From positions 496,001 through 560,000 of the forward strand of contig CAJQUW010011280.1 of NCBI GenBank assembly GCA_907163375.1: a stretch of 64,000 bases of DNA. Reading direction: 5' to 3'. The translations under genes and the position numbers were made by a program. Each line of letters opens with the position of its first letter. Within the stretch, counting starts at the first letter, position 1. The DNA is from Prostheceraeus crozeri (Eukaryota > Platyhelminthes > Polycladida > Euryleptidae). The notes beneath the pieces were generated by a model, which saw nothing but the letters and a program-made list of their open reading frames with translations, ran no database searches and was not told the DNA's origin. Below, in pieces: positions 44,501-49,289 of the stretch.

Positions 44501-46337
44501 ATGACATTTATCATCCGAGTGGAGGAGACCTGTTGAGGGGAACCTTTGGAAGATGCAATCGAGAGCTAGTCATCGACGATGTATGGGTTAATTTTTTTCA
44601 AGTCGAGGTTTTGCTTATTGACGTTTTGGAAAGGTGTTCTGCCGCTCCTGGTACTTTGTTGCAGCCATCTGAATACGCTACTGCTCACACATCCGGAATT
44701 GTGCATCAATGATGCTTCTACAGATGTCAACTATCCTCGTGAAGACCGGTTCTCAAACGAACTAGCATTTCATTTTGTCTCTGGTGTGACCTTTGGTGCG
44801 CAGGTGTGATCGAGGCCAAGAAGGCTTCTCTTCTCTACTAAATCACCGAGTGAAAAGACAATCCGTTTTTCACTATCACGATTCATTTCCTCAACTATTG
44901 CAAGCTTTGCATGTAGCAGTGTCTCTGCACTTTTGCTTGACGGATTTTCTCTACTAAATCACCGAGTGAAAAGACAATCCGTTTTTCACTATCACGATTC
45001 ATTTCCTCAACTATTGCAAGCTTTGCATGTAGCAGTGTCTCTGCACTTTTGCTTGACGGAGAAAGTTGACATCAAGACAGCGACAGCTATGCACGAGGAT
45101 AAATAATTTGTCATCATATTTCGGGTTCCAGCAAAAATGATAGGACTCCGGGACTCCGACTCCGCATCCCTAATCTGAAGCCGTATAGCCACTTGTTTAT
45201 GTATGTATTTAGTTACTATTAGCACAGAAGCGGATATCTATGATAAATCAATAGTTCTCAACAGTTTTGAAGATTGAATTAACTGGAAATCTAGCATGTA
45301 ACACGATCAATACATAGCTATCATATCCGTCTTAAAATCCTGTGAGAACTATGAAACAGATGCGAATGAGCTGTAGAATGCGGGGTGGGGCGTACATTTC
45401 TTCGTCGAGTGTATGCTACCATCAATAATTTTCTACTAATTAAATGTCCTAGAACCCACCATTTTCACGATACTTAGGTCAAGTCGAAAGGCCCACTCGG
45501 AAACATGAGAATGAATAGGCCTACCATGCCTGGTAATAGGCCTAGGTCAGCAGGACCCAATTTGCCTTAAAATTCAATAGTCCTACTCAGCGCCCTCCTT
45601 CGGAGTCAATTTACTGTCTGGAGATAATTATTCAGGAAAAAATAGGCCGACACTACCTTGTGACCACCAATCATCAATGAGATTCATGAGACTGAGTATT
45701 CTAGGACAGCAAAAACTTTTAGGGAGGACTATTACACGAGTTCTCCACGTCGATTGAGTGGATGATAAGCTTTGACTTTTTACTGCTTCCATTTGTTTGT
45801 GACTTTTTAAGGCTTTTCAGTTAGCGCATCTACTCTGCCTCATCACTGTCCACTGCTAGTGTGATACACATTTGGCTTGAAAATACAAACACACCTTGTT
45901 GTCATTCATATGGGGCTACATTCTCACGGTTTCCTGTCACAGCAAATAGAGTATTATATGTAAATTTGAACCACTTATCACACACCTGTCATCAAATTGC
46001 TGGCTACTTTGACTTGAGAAATAAGCAAGCTAGTTTCAGCAACTCCATGCAGTTAGCGTAAACTGTAAGTCATAAATTAAACTTAAGTCTACATTTTCGA
46101 CTAGGAAAAAAAGTTCTACTTCTTCAATGAAATCACACTATAAGCATTCACAAGATATCATACTTCATAAAAAAGATAATCACCTTTCTCATCCTCAAGT
46201 GAAGTCAAAGAAGACTTGTACTTTTCAACGTCTTCAGATATGCTTGACACTGCAATATGGATTTTTTCTCTTACTTCTGCAGAAATTGCCTCCCACTCAT
46301 CATCTTTTAGCAGCAAAGTGCCTTTAGTGTCTTCCAT
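2189..46337 (-). CDS. TPR: TPR nucleoprotein (nuclear pore basket), 26 coding exons, 3' end outside window
   Basis: The gene encodes the orthologue of TPR/Megator, the coiled-coil filament of the nuclear pore basket. In known orthologues it anchors through NUP153 and acts in mRNA export, chromatin exclusion near pores and the Mad1/Mad2 checkpoint. I joined 26 exons by GT-AG junctions with matching phases; together they give 1695 codons. The order of conserved blocks follows human TPR: KAPVLRRQREEFEQ (human [14 protein letters not shown]), RQRDMYKMLLS ([11 protein letters not shown]), VRYLRREKELAE ([12 protein letters not shown]) and IAKKYKSEAEALK ([13 protein letters not shown]). Nearly all of it is predicted coiled coil, rich in E, K, Q and L with few prolines. 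Human TPR is about 2360 residues, so the missing part is the acidic, disordered C-terminal tail. Two exon junctions (exons 17/18 and 20/21) have alternative in-frame sites. Family assignment is firm; individual boundaries are predicted from sequence only. Confidence 0.93.
2623..2774 (-). CDS. TPR: TPR exon 25 (codons 1523-1573)
   Basis: Acceptor TTTTAG, donor GTAATG, phase 1 to phase 0. It encodes NQLTTLQTENKAIKTRLQEL then QKQTSQSEMIGKL, within the last part of the coiled-coil rod. The intron after it is only 68 bp. Confidence 0.88.
3039..4061 (-). mobile_element. Tc1-like DNA transposon, transposase with one stop codon
   Basis: The frame spans 341 codons, the usual Tc1 transposase length. 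The first 103 codons hold paired helix-turn-helix DNA-binding motifs (SVAEELQLSRVVVWRW, later SVRTAYRRL) and an AT-hook-like GRPRK. The catalytic part has D in WTDESRF, D in FQEDNARPH and E in SPIEQVWDELG; 34 residues separate the second D from the E, so it is DD34E. One in-frame TGA at 3750-3752 interrupts the ORF between the domains. CGA to TGA by deamination is a likely cause, so the copy is probably inactive. I could not find clear terminal inverted repeats; this copy may have lost them. It lies in the intron between TPR exons 24 and 25, in the same orientation as the gene. Confidence 0.92.
4783..4913 (-). CDS. TPR: TPR exon 24 (codons 1479-1523)
   Basis: TSITQLREIAKKYKSEAEAL aligns with human [20 protein letters not shown], one of the best conserved distal blocks. 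Acceptor TTCTAG, donor GTGAGT; it leaves in phase 1. Confidence 0.93.
4914..5745 (-). other. TPR intron 23, no feature seen
   Basis: Intron between exons 24 and 23. Both strands were read; there is no recognisable coding piece or terminal repeat. Confidence 0.6.
5746..5934 (-). CDS. TPR: TPR exon 23 (codons 1416-1479)
   Basis: Enters and leaves in phase 2 (acceptor TTTCAG, donor GTAAGT). It encodes REGEYEKSQSEVKRLNESL followed by KEKLMQELQGTISNLKTRN, matching the human segment between SEKEVHTKRIQQL and QSLKEDLNK in length and position. Confidence 0.88.
6279..7072. repeat. Inverted-repeat element, 74-bp arms
   Basis: Positions 6279-6352 and 6999-7072 are near-identical inverted repeats (both begin CAATATTCTGACAATTGAT reading inward), separated by about 650 bp. 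The interior has an A-rich tract (6610-6700) and a fragment resembling a GIY-YIG endonuclease on the minus strand. This is either a fold-back copy of a retroelement or a non-autonomous element. No target duplication is obvious. It lies in the TPR intron between exons 23 and 22. Confidence 0.7.
6810..7000 (-). pseudogene. Possible GIY-YIG endonuclease fragment of a retroelement
   Basis: The frame reads VRVRANEHLPKWL, then SSSITRHLQECSH and FSAVKV. The spacing of R..(N/E)HLPKW, SS.I..HL..C.H and F.V is like the second half of the GIY-YIG domain in Penelope-like elements. The Y.G motif itself is not visible. It lies inside the inverted-repeat element. Confidence 0.4.
7073..8028 (-). other. Remainder of TPR intron 22, no feature seen
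   Basis: Intronic sequence with no recognisable gene piece or terminal repeat. Confidence 0.6.
8029..8351 (-). CDS. TPR: TPR exon 22 (codons 1309-1416)
   Basis: A 323-bp exon. LNLLTESNRLMRSERSNIEA matches human [20 protein letters not shown]. Further on, LQEENERWKKRCARLIERQ matches LEEDVKRWKARNQHLVSQQ, including the invariant RWK. Leaves in phase 2 at GTAAGT. Confidence 0.95.
9481..9990 (+). mobile_element. LINE remnant, C-terminal end of reverse transcriptase ORF (RTE-like)
   Basis: The frame contains MKHRRLTWFGHVLRM, then a short run to GGQRKRGRQKMTWKRRL, and later QQWRKIVSADH. The pattern RRLRWFGHVxRM...P.G.R.RGRP...W is characteristic of the end of RTE-type and related LINE ORFs. Upstream polymerase motifs are absent, so the copy is 5'-truncated. 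A nonsynonymous break occurs near 9868 (TGA). It sits antisense in TPR intron 21, between exons 22 and 21. Confidence 0.75.
10954..11220 (-). CDS. TPR: TPR exon 21 (codons 1220-1308)
   Basis: A phase 0 exon of 89 codons. DLLQVVRYLRREKELAEIES matches human [20 protein letters not shown], a hallmark of the family. It ends REELNSERERNK (human QDSLNAEREK). Acceptor TTACAG, donor GTATGC. Confidence 0.95.
11829..12683 (+). mobile_element. Internally deleted mariner-like transposon, 855 bp
   Basis: The element has about 140-bp terminal inverted repeats starting CAGGGCGAATCAAAAGTCGG on the left and CAGGGTGATTCAACAGTCGG on the right. TA lies on both sides (11827-11828, 12684-12685), as expected for Tc1/mariner. 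Inside, an ATG at 12195 opens an N-terminal transposase-like piece (MDFQTRKELLKLYHQNGE). A second frame from 12284 to 12424 gives a C-terminal piece (SMEELKSRITNEVALL). The catalytic middle is missing, so the copy is a step toward a MITE and would need transposase from elsewhere. It lies in the intron between exons 21 and 20. Confidence 0.88.
12937..13125 (-). CDS. TPR: TPR exon 20 (codons 1157-1219), donor uncertain
   Basis: Starts MDKLTAEREQWKKEAEI after TTTCAG and ends EYQEQIER at a GTGAGA donor; it matches human LLECKASWEERERML through LHDQIEKL. A second in-phase donor, GTGAAT, lies 9 bp downstream and would add VRD. I preferred GTGAGA because it fits the consensus better. Confidence 0.82.
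13126..13939 (-). other. TPR intron 19, no feature seen
   Basis: Between exons 20 and 19. No recognisable coding piece or repeat end. Confidence 0.55.
13940..14182 (-). CDS. TPR: TPR exon 19 (codons 1076-1156)
   Basis: A phase 0 exon of 81 codons. VSDKYQAELKQHAEDVCQL aligns with human AQNKYERELMLHAADVEAL, a good anchor. Acceptor TTTCAG, donor GTAGAT. Confidence 0.92.
14183..15100 (-). other. TPR intron 18, no feature recognised
   Basis: Between exons 19 and 18. A C-rich run (about 14927-14948) stands out from the AT-rich background, but no element boundary is visible. Confidence 0.5.
15101..15234 (-). CDS. TPR: TPR exon 18 (codons 1031-1075), acceptor uncertain
   Basis: The coiled coil DNSLTENASLQEEIERLNAQ then KTELANEKTKADEEN. 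Two acceptors, CATTTAG at 15235 and ATCTAG at 15250, lie exactly 15 bp apart and both keep the frame; the longer form would add five codons (IRHLA). The donor is GTAAGT. Alternative acceptor use is possible. Confidence 0.75.
15963..16112 (-). CDS. TPR: TPR exon 17 (codons 981-1031), donor uncertain
   Basis: QVSRQLEQIENFKSISETTE then EQSKVLKLLEEQM is a clear coiled coil. I chose the donor GTAAGC at 15961-15962. A GTGAAA site 6 bp further would add two codons in the same phase. The open frame runs on to 15874, but a donor there would not keep phase with exon 18. Confidence 0.75.
16202..16346 (-). CDS. TPR: TPR exon 16 (codons 933-981)
   Basis: Encodes a basic linker (LDASGKRKNTSDAG) equivalent to the human SSQRTGKGQPSNKED break, then SEIEHLKKQLKELEVEKS. 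Leaves in phase 1 at GTAAGT. GKRKN is a possible short basic signal, but I would not assign a function to it. Confidence 0.87.
17105..17395 (-). mobile_element. tRNA-derived SINE
   Basis: Read on the minus strand, the head begins near 17395. It carries a Pol III A-box-like TGACACAGTGG (17369-17379) and a B-box-like GGTCGAGCCCC (17324-17334), at roughly the spacing found in tRNA genes. The head reads like a tRNA (CCGTGACACAGTGGTTAAG), but its arms do not pair well, so it is not a working tRNA. The body continues left to about 17105; that end is approximate. It lies in TPR intron 15. Confidence 0.6.
17467..17745 (-). CDS. TPR: TPR exon 15 (codons 840-932)
   Basis: A phase 0 exon. NLRSIENALERRDNESRAVL aligns with human [20 protein letters not shown]. 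The next part, QIADLQRECEILKNNLS, matches QIEKLEHEISHLKKKLE. Acceptor TTTCAG, donor GTAAGA. Confidence 0.92.
17746..18525 (-). other. TPR intron 14, no feature seen
   Basis: Between exons 15 and 14. An AT-rich stretch near 17870-17950; nothing coding recognised. Confidence 0.5.
18526..19200 (-). CDS. TPR: TPR exon 14 (codons 615-839), largest exon
   Basis: This 675-bp exon opens with LEIVTRQRDMYKMLLSHNG, the most diagnostic TPR signature (human [20 protein letters not shown]). A Ser/Thr/Pro-rich linker follows (about codons 635-680, with TADTSLPSPTRSSQ). The coiled coil then resumes with ELQEDFKTYREDRLEHEKIQ (human [20 protein letters not shown]). Acceptor TTGCAG, donor GTAAGT. Confidence 0.95.
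19318..19402 (-). CDS. TPR: TPR exon 13 (codons 586-614)
   Basis: An 85-bp exon entering in phase 2 with acceptor TTGCAG and leaving in phase 0 with GTAAGT. SAELANQLEEIRSQYETIQ matches the human [20 protein letters not shown] region. Confidence 0.87.
20012..20274 (-). CDS. TPR: TPR exon 12 (codons 499-586)
   Basis: The peptide QSLLKELERARGG, then an acidic patch IDDDEMPGDEMNVSS, corresponds to human [20 protein letters not shown] and the following Ser-rich stretch. The exon ends in phase 2 at GTAAGT. The acidic-serine break is one of the few places where the rod is not helical. Confidence 0.9.
20470..20805 (+). pseudogene. Possible Penelope-like/GIY-YIG C-terminal fragment
   Basis: An open frame contains RRRMFLGAWWTEKRRDAAIN followed by RCEALIP. 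The pattern R.fLEAw...(a)iNr...lp is typical just after the GIY-YIG domain in Penelope-like and related endonucleases. Only this tail is visible. It lies in TPR intron 11, antisense to the gene. Confidence 0.4.
21091..21890 (-). mobile_element. hAT-superfamily transposase fossil with coiled-coil tail
   Basis: On the minus strand the pieces come in transposase order. From about 21870: EIWLGLYNISLGSDAQKSFN, then KQAHAFFEKGTANLLDYLPF. Near 21490-21400: NADVYRNSMLPDIITKKRSN, which matches the hAT C-terminal dimerisation motif (N.D.ER.FS....I...KR..L). A charged helical tail follows (YGERLKAEQLRLEKEKRLQN). The pieces are in different frames, with at least one stop near 21690 and a frame change near 21480. 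No terminal repeats were found. It lies in TPR intron 11, same orientation as the gene. Confidence 0.65.
22323..22559 (-). CDS. TPR: TPR exon 11 (codons 420-498), pore-binding region
   Basis: A phase 0 exon of 79 codons. EILAEIEEKAPVLRRQREEF matches human [20 protein letters not shown]. In human TPR this part lies at the segment needed for nuclear pore binding (about residues 430-510), which fits its strong conservation. Acceptor TTACAG, donor GTATGT. Confidence 0.93.
22719..23211. mobile_element. Short hAT-like non-autonomous element
   Basis: The left end, CAGTGTTTCCCAAGCTGTGG, and the right end, GTTTGAGAAACACTT, are inverted copies. Both are rich in the repeated word GGTACGCG/TGGTACG, common in hAT MITEs of animals. 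The 8-bp flanks (TTTTAATC, TTTATCAT) are only similar, so the target duplication has decayed. No transposase is inside. It lies in TPR intron 10. Confidence 0.6.
23955..24037 (-). repeat. Duplicated copy of the TPR exon 10 splice-donor region
   Basis: About 80 bp here are roughly 90% identical to 24508-24590, in the same orientation. The copy includes the TTCAGGTAGGACA donor context. In the transcript it lies about 555 bp downstream of the real donor and forms a decoy 5' splice site. Confidence 0.85.
24508..24592 (-). repeat. Source copy: TPR exon 10 donor plus adjacent intron
   Basis: The partner of the 23955-24037 repeat. It overlaps the last bases of exon 10 and its GTAGGA donor (24585-24586). 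It shares the run ACCAAATTGTCTCTTTTACA with the other copy. Confidence 0.85.
24587..24882 (-). CDS. TPR: TPR exon 10 (codons 321-419)
   Basis: A 296-bp exon holding one of the best conserved TPR blocks: VERMAPAAAAASRLLKRGKT matches human [20 protein letters not shown]. It ends KKEENKHLQ before a GTAGGA donor. The last few bases of this exon plus about 80 bp of intron are duplicated 555 bp further along the intron (see the repeat entries). Confidence 0.93.
24883..26385 (-). other. TPR intron 9, no feature recognised
   Basis: It has open frames of up to 148 codons (24948-25394, minus), but these are hydrophobic, low-information and unlike any family I know. I treat them as chance. Confidence 0.5.
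26386..26473 (-). CDS. TPR: TPR exon 9 (codons 292-321)
   Basis: A phase 0 to phase 1 exon with acceptor TTTCAG and donor GTAAAT. The peptide YEEAIEELQRIVKQASD aligns with human LTRAVEELHKLLKEAGE. Next downstream in the transcript is exon 10, about 1.5 kb away. Confidence 0.88.
26690..30070 (+). mobile_element. Penelope-like retroelement, nearly full length but decayed
   Basis: Pieces appear in the order expected of a Penelope-like ORF. The N-terminal region has SNSLNHNKPSFPTEGLTFNL then APTTNDKTIEEFNIHFSRL (26988-27120). Reverse transcriptase pieces follow: PRFYHLIKAHRNADSLKIR and KLAWQLKRLLTSLL (27565-27700), then IERQAL and LLDFIVSTKDN (about 28000-28260). After an inserted element comes FISNNINHKI, RILKTEQLTVGLA (about 29690-29760) and a GIY-YIG endonuclease start VTCCKC..FYIGSTTRHL (29881-29935). 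The copy has many frame breaks and cannot be active. It lies antisense in TPR intron 8. Confidence 0.85.
28310..29512. mobile_element. Non-autonomous DNA element inserted in the Penelope fossil
   Basis: The ends are CAGGGTGGCTAAC and its exact complement GTTAGCCACCCTG (13-bp terminal inverted repeats). Next to both ends is a degenerate run of GCAGGACTTTTGCA-type words. The terminus resembles hAT elements, but the 8-bp flanks do not match each other. Penelope coding sequence stops at the left end and resumes at the right, which supports an insertion. No transposase recognised. Confidence 0.65.
30367..30447 (-). CDS. TPR: TPR exon 8 (codons 265-291)
   Basis: A phase 0 exon of 27 codons. ERSQMENLYRSELEAQKKL followed by TDLYK matches human [22 protein letters not shown] almost block for block. 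The donor is a weaker GTTCGT; the acceptor is TTCCAG. Confidence 0.87.
31706..31798 (-). CDS. TPR: TPR exon 7 (codons 234-264)
   Basis: A phase 0 exon of 31 codons with acceptor TTTCAG and donor GTAAGA. The peptide LAKLRETVDMQKKTIEELTK continues the coiled coil, with clear leucine/isoleucine heptads. Confidence 0.87.
31799..33479 (-). other. Part of TPR intron 6, no feature seen
   Basis: Intronic and AT-rich. No coding segment, terminal repeat or RNA gene recognised up to the LINE-like fragment. Confidence 0.5.
33480..34035 (+). mobile_element. LINE-like retroelement fragment (C-terminal domain)
   Basis: The frame VELTVAWDENILDAMREKYK then EFDWLMNE matches a conserved C-terminal block (ELTVPWEE.IEEA..RK..KY..L) found downstream of reverse transcriptase in some LINE-type elements. 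Downstream pieces (LLYQAGKENLALTIKKLDAN) fit the same block. The rest of the polymerase is not visible and the frame is broken. Clade uncertain. Confidence 0.5.
34268..34318 (-). CDS. TPR: TPR exon 6 (codons 217-233)
   Basis: A small 51-bp phase 0 exon, separated from exon 5 by a 65-bp intron. It encodes GRLLQLEGDIEVKGIE, matching human LELKCNLENKKEEVS. The donor is GTAAGT. Confidence 0.85.
34384..34497 (-). CDS. TPR: TPR exon 5 (codons 179-216)
   Basis: A phase 0 exon of 38 codons with acceptor TTTCAG and donor GTAGGA. The peptide RMEQDKQNSIDQISWLEQ aligns with human RLEQEKELLHSQNTWLNTE, including the conserved tryptophan-leucine. A long hairpin repeat sits only about 25 bp upstream of this exon in the transcript, close to the branch-point region. 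Confidence 0.9.
34523..34783. repeat. Near-perfect palindromic insertion with flanking 14-bp direct repeats
   Basis: The arms 34536-34620 and 34658-34742 are 85-bp inverted repeats that appear identical over almost their whole length, around a 37-bp loop. The unit is flanked by a 14-bp direct repeat ATTCTCTATGATAT (34523-34536 and 34770-34783), which looks like a target-site duplication. There is no coding capacity. A strong RNA hairpin would form in the pre-mRNA about 25-40 nt before the TPR exon 5 acceptor. Confidence 0.88.
35400..36660. other. GC-richer island with protein-like fragments on both strands; possible viral fossil
   Basis: Base composition is clearly richer in G+C than the surrounding intron. 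On the plus strand, NKFTLEWFESLHNLHESWL then DYYIIDMGVNRRTRLWKML ends near 35655. On the minus strand, fragments include FELPYNAPEAWRTKYEQGHN, ARHWHFSKCADDVRVFD (about 36290-36420) and HIADQIGKLGKFASLQL (about 36150-36210). The two sets converge. I do not recognise a family. The compact, convergent layout would fit a small DNA virus such as an ambisense densovirus, or another foreign insert, but this is a guess. It is broken into several pieces and lies in TPR intron 4. Confidence 0.3.
37256..37456 (-). CDS. TPR: TPR exon 4 (codons 112-178)
   Basis: A phase 0 exon of 67 codons with acceptor TTTCAG and donor GTATGT. Its end, KLSLRFKKEEIETKEFSFK, corresponds to the human KLDELQASDVSVKYREKRL region. 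The flanking introns hold a hAT-like element on one side and the GC-rich island on the other. Confidence 0.88.
37828..39554. mobile_element. hAT-like non-autonomous element, 1.73 kb
   Basis: The ends are CAGGGTTGGCTTTTTGCC and the complement of CAGGGTTGGCCGGTAAAAACC. The subterminal regions are rich in AAACTGGTTTTTGCCA-like words. The flanking 8 bp are ATGCTTAT and ATCCTTAT, a 7 of 8 match, as expected of a hAT target duplication. No transposase is recognised inside. It lies in TPR intron 3. Confidence 0.75.
39555..41026 (-). other. Part of TPR intron 3, no feature seen
   Basis: Between the hAT-like element and the fold-back fragment. Nothing coding or structured recognised. Confidence 0.5.
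41027..41210 (+). repeat. Single-arm fragment of the 51.7-kb fold-back family
   Basis: This is similar along its length to the left arm of the element at 51659-52380, sharing for example TGCCTACTACGAATC, GCACGTCTGCCGAGTT and CCTCTTCTTGTCAGACA. It is more diverged than the two arms of that element are from each other, so it is an older copy. No second arm nearby. Confidence 0.8.
41404..41477 (-). CDS. TPR: TPR exon 3 (codons 87-111)
   Basis: A short exon with acceptor TTTCAG and donor GTAAGA, entering in phase 1 and leaving in phase 0. It encodes EQLTTKDEEITDLKQ, matching the human segment around LKALTEKNKELEIAQ. Confidence 0.85.
41687..41791 (-). CDS. TPR: TPR exon 2 (codons 52-86)
   Basis: This is a phase 1-1 exon with acceptor TTGCAG and donor GTAAGG. 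It encodes a heptad-rich helix (KVSELQTEIDSLTTQKE) that continues the N-terminal coiled coil. The intron on its 5' side is 4.4 kb, one of the longest in the gene. Confidence 0.85.
41792..44830 (-). other. Most of TPR intron 1, no feature recognised
   Basis: AT-rich first half. From about 43.9 to 44.8 kb the sequence is less AT-rich and has short frames on both strands (for example 44419-44712, plus), with no family recognised. Confidence 0.45.
44831..45061. repeat. Perfect tandem duplication, 116-bp unit
   Basis: Positions 44831-44946 and 44947-45061 are identical over 115 bases by eye (both start TTCTCTACTAAATCACCGAG and end GCTTGACGGA). Two exact copies suggest a very recent duplication or an assembly artefact. 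It lies in TPR intron 1. Confidence 0.92.
46184..46337 (-). CDS. TPR: TPR exon 1 (codons 1-51), start codon
   Basis: The exon starts at ATG 46335-46337 (MEDTKGTLLLKDDEWEAIS...), with G at -3 and +4. It ends at a GTGATT donor in phase 1. The N-terminus resembles the human start, a short leader followed by a helix with conserved spacing. The frame stays open upstream for about 70 codons to an ATG near 46547, but that stretch is hydrophobic and unlike TPR, so I took the internal ATG. It may be 5' UTR. Confidence 0.8.
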
Positions 46338-46422
46338 GTCATCTGAATGGAAGCTTTGAGTGGATATAACTCTACTTCTGCGCGAGTAAATACTGGTCTT
46401 GTTAATTGCGACTTTTTGAAAT

Positions 46423-47007
46423 ATGCTAGATAAAAACAAGAAAAATATAAATAATTTGACGTATAAATCAGAACATTTTTTAGTGCCATGGCCACGCATG
46501 ATTTCTCTATTAGAGCAAGTCAAGACTGTCCAAAACACAGCGATCATTGGAGTAATAGAGCAATTAATTATAGTTCAAAGCACGTGCACCGTAGATCTCG
46601 TCATTGACAATATTGGAAAAGTTAATAGAAATCTAACTGTAATGAATAATTTCGGGTCTGCATTCAGGTTCAACACAAGACCCAAATCAAAGGATCCTCC
46701 ACAATCGGGAGTGTCACGTCACCCCATGGCATGTCATCAGACAGCGAATCTTCTTGTGACCCAAGACATGGGTTTCACAGTACACAAGCAGGCCAATCAT
46801 TGCATTCCTCTGTCGATCATAGAAAGCGTGACCATCCGCCAGCTTCATCCACATCCAGCTTCTGACTTATGTGCTCAGAAGGAACGATTATTTCTTCTCC
46901 GTTGTGCTTATTATTTCTTTATTTCTTCGTTCAATACATTTCTACATATTTCATGCCTCTTTGAATTTATTGTGTATATGTGCAAGCACTATACTTTTCA
47001 ATTGTAA
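46423..47007 (+). CDS. Hypothetical ORF head-to-head with TPR, probably chance
   Basis: A 194-codon open frame divergent from TPR and starting about 85 bp upstream of the TPR ATG. It contains RFNTRPKSKDPPQSGVSRHP and a hydrophobic end (YYFFISSFNTFLHISCLFEF). I recognise no domain. Its length is unusual for AT-rich noncoding DNA, but codon use does not look coding and its position overlaps the expected TPR promoter and 5' UTR. A chance frame is the likeliest reading. Confidence 0.15.
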   Translation: MLDKNKKNINNLTYKSEHFLVPWPRMISLLEQVKTVQNTAIIGVIEQLIIVQSTCTVDLVIDNIGKVNRNLTVMNNFGSAFRFNTRPKSKDPPQSGVSRHPMACHQTANLLVTQDMGFTVHKQANHCIPLSIIESVTIRQLHPHPASDLCAQKERLFLLRCAYYFFISSFNTFLHISCLFEFIVYMCKHYTFQL

Positions 47008-49289
47008 GTAACAGGTGATTGTTATTATATTTTATACAGAACCTCAAATACTTGTTCGGACGTCTCGATTCGAGACGAGCAGCTGCCAGCTTTTTCCGTT
47101 GTAAATGCATCACTGTGTTAGACACCATTATCTACATTATGCACGTAGTTTGCATAGCCATATAAATGTTCGTTCCCACTCCCGGCAGCTGGTACAGTCG
47201 CAAATAGTGGCAAATTTTAGCGATGTTGCAATGAAATGAAAATTGATATTTTTCAAAAGATATCTTGTGTAGGTGCAATGCAAGTAGCATGATATGAGGT
47301 GCAAATGCTGTATGTCATGTAAGTATGCCTTCAGTACAAAAGTTCTATCGAATTCATAGAACGCGACTTAATTGTCATCATCAAACTCAATTTTTGCTGG
47401 TATAAAGCTGATGTGGATATGTTAAATTATACATCATTAGCAATTGCAGATGGTGGACCTAAACGGAGTTCTAAACTGCACTTTGAATGTGTCACGGATG
47501 ATTTTCAGCTGTCAAAATGTCGTTTCTCAGCATTGGTGTGCTTTGAAAGTTAGATTACATGAAATTGAGTATTAGTTTGTATCAAAAAGTGATGATAATG
47601 CATTAGGGCAATGGATCCAGGGGACCCTGCATGGCAGGCGGAGCAAAATTTTTTCTAGGTCAGGACAACCGTTAATGAGAATACTTTCTTAAGCATGATC
47701 ATATCACAAAGCCTGCCCCTGAAAGAGAAAAGCATCATAATCAAAGACAGAGATCACAATTGACTTTAAAAGATGCACCCGGGTACACATTACTATTCAG
47801 ATTCATGAAATGAAATATATATTTAGTGAATCATGAAATGATACTGATGAAAACTGAATTAAAAACTTGAATTTTCAGCCAAGAGGCACAAGAAGATTTC
47901 AACTTTTCCTTGAAGACTTATATTACATGGTTTATGAAATTTCCTTGATCACATCAATCTCCGTTTAATAAAGAGGATGCAGCTGTTACAGGCTGCTAGC
48001 AAACTTTATTCCCTTGATATCTATGAGTCTCATACTACTTATAAGGGCAATTCCACTTGTTCGTACGTTACATTTTGGAGCATATATATATATGTACATA
48101 TTTTGATGGAAAACGGATATTTATCAGCAGACGTTGCCATGCACCTGCAAAGCTACATGTATTGTAGTTAATACGAAGAGACTTGATTCTTTCAAATGTA
48201 TATTTATCATGGAGAAAAAAGTGTTTAAAGCCATCGTTCGTACGTTTCACTTAGAGACACGAAAAACACGTACTCAAAATTTTCTGCTCTCCTACAATTG
48301 ATAGAATATTTCTCAGAAATATAATTGATGATCCACTTTACTACGTGAATGCATAGTTGTCATGATGAAGCAAGTGGATGAGCCTCACGATGCATTTAAA
48401 AAACGTTCGTGCGTTGCATAGTGAAGGTTATCATTTCAGCACTGTCCCTTAATTTGTTGATTGCTTGGGTGCAGCAGGAAATGTAAGTTTATGCCATATA
48501 TGCCGCATCCGTAGCAGAGGCCTAATTAATTTGAGAAACTGCTCATTGGAATTTATTGGAAAACATGTCCAATCTTATAGCTTCTCCATTTTCTCGTAGT
48601 TTCGTATCTTTGCGGATTTAAGTCGAGTTACTTTAGAAGTATGAGGTAAACTTTGTGTTGTACATACCTGAATTTTCCGATTTCATAATAAACTCATAAA
48701 TTCCATAATATCGTTATAAGGAAAATACAATTTTTAATTAGTTTAATGAAAGTCGAAGCAGGGTATTTTAATAAATTCATATAAAACATCGACCTACATG
48801 CTGTCAAAATACGTTTTACAGAAACTTTGGACAACAATGAGCAAACAGACCTGTGCTTCCTTTTGCACCTTCAACTTTGAAACCGCTCTCGCGTGCTTGA
48901 ACTTAAACGACACTCTGTACAACTTCTATCAAAATCTGCACCGCTTTTAAACAAAAGAGTGTGCGTCACAGGCCTTCAAATTGAGCAAACTGTAAGCTTA
49001 TGCAACCTCTAAGCCGTTAGTCTGGACAAATTGATAGAATACATAATTTTACCATATCTTCAACATACTCGAGTGAGGAGAAGTGTCGTGAGATCAGAAT
49101 TTACATTGCATAAATGTAATCTTACATCTCATCTTTCTGTCTCTTTTATGAATCGTCCTTTATCTACATCTTTTATCTTTATCGCCCTTTTTTTAATATA
49201 ATTTTACGTCCTAGATAAGGAGTTGTATTTATAGCAACTGAATTTTGTAGGCAATCTATGAATGATGAAGCTTGCTTAACGAAATTTTG
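47008..49289. other. Intergenic, no feature recognised
   Basis: Upstream of TPR. Short inverted words (CAGCTGCC/GGCAGCTG near 47090 and 47185; TTCGTACG near 48060 and 48237) are too small to call an element. Confidence 0.5.

Noticed and set aside
44210-44812. Overlapping frames on both strands in TPR intron 1
   Set aside because: No family recognised and no consistent frame; the plus and minus readings are equally poor.
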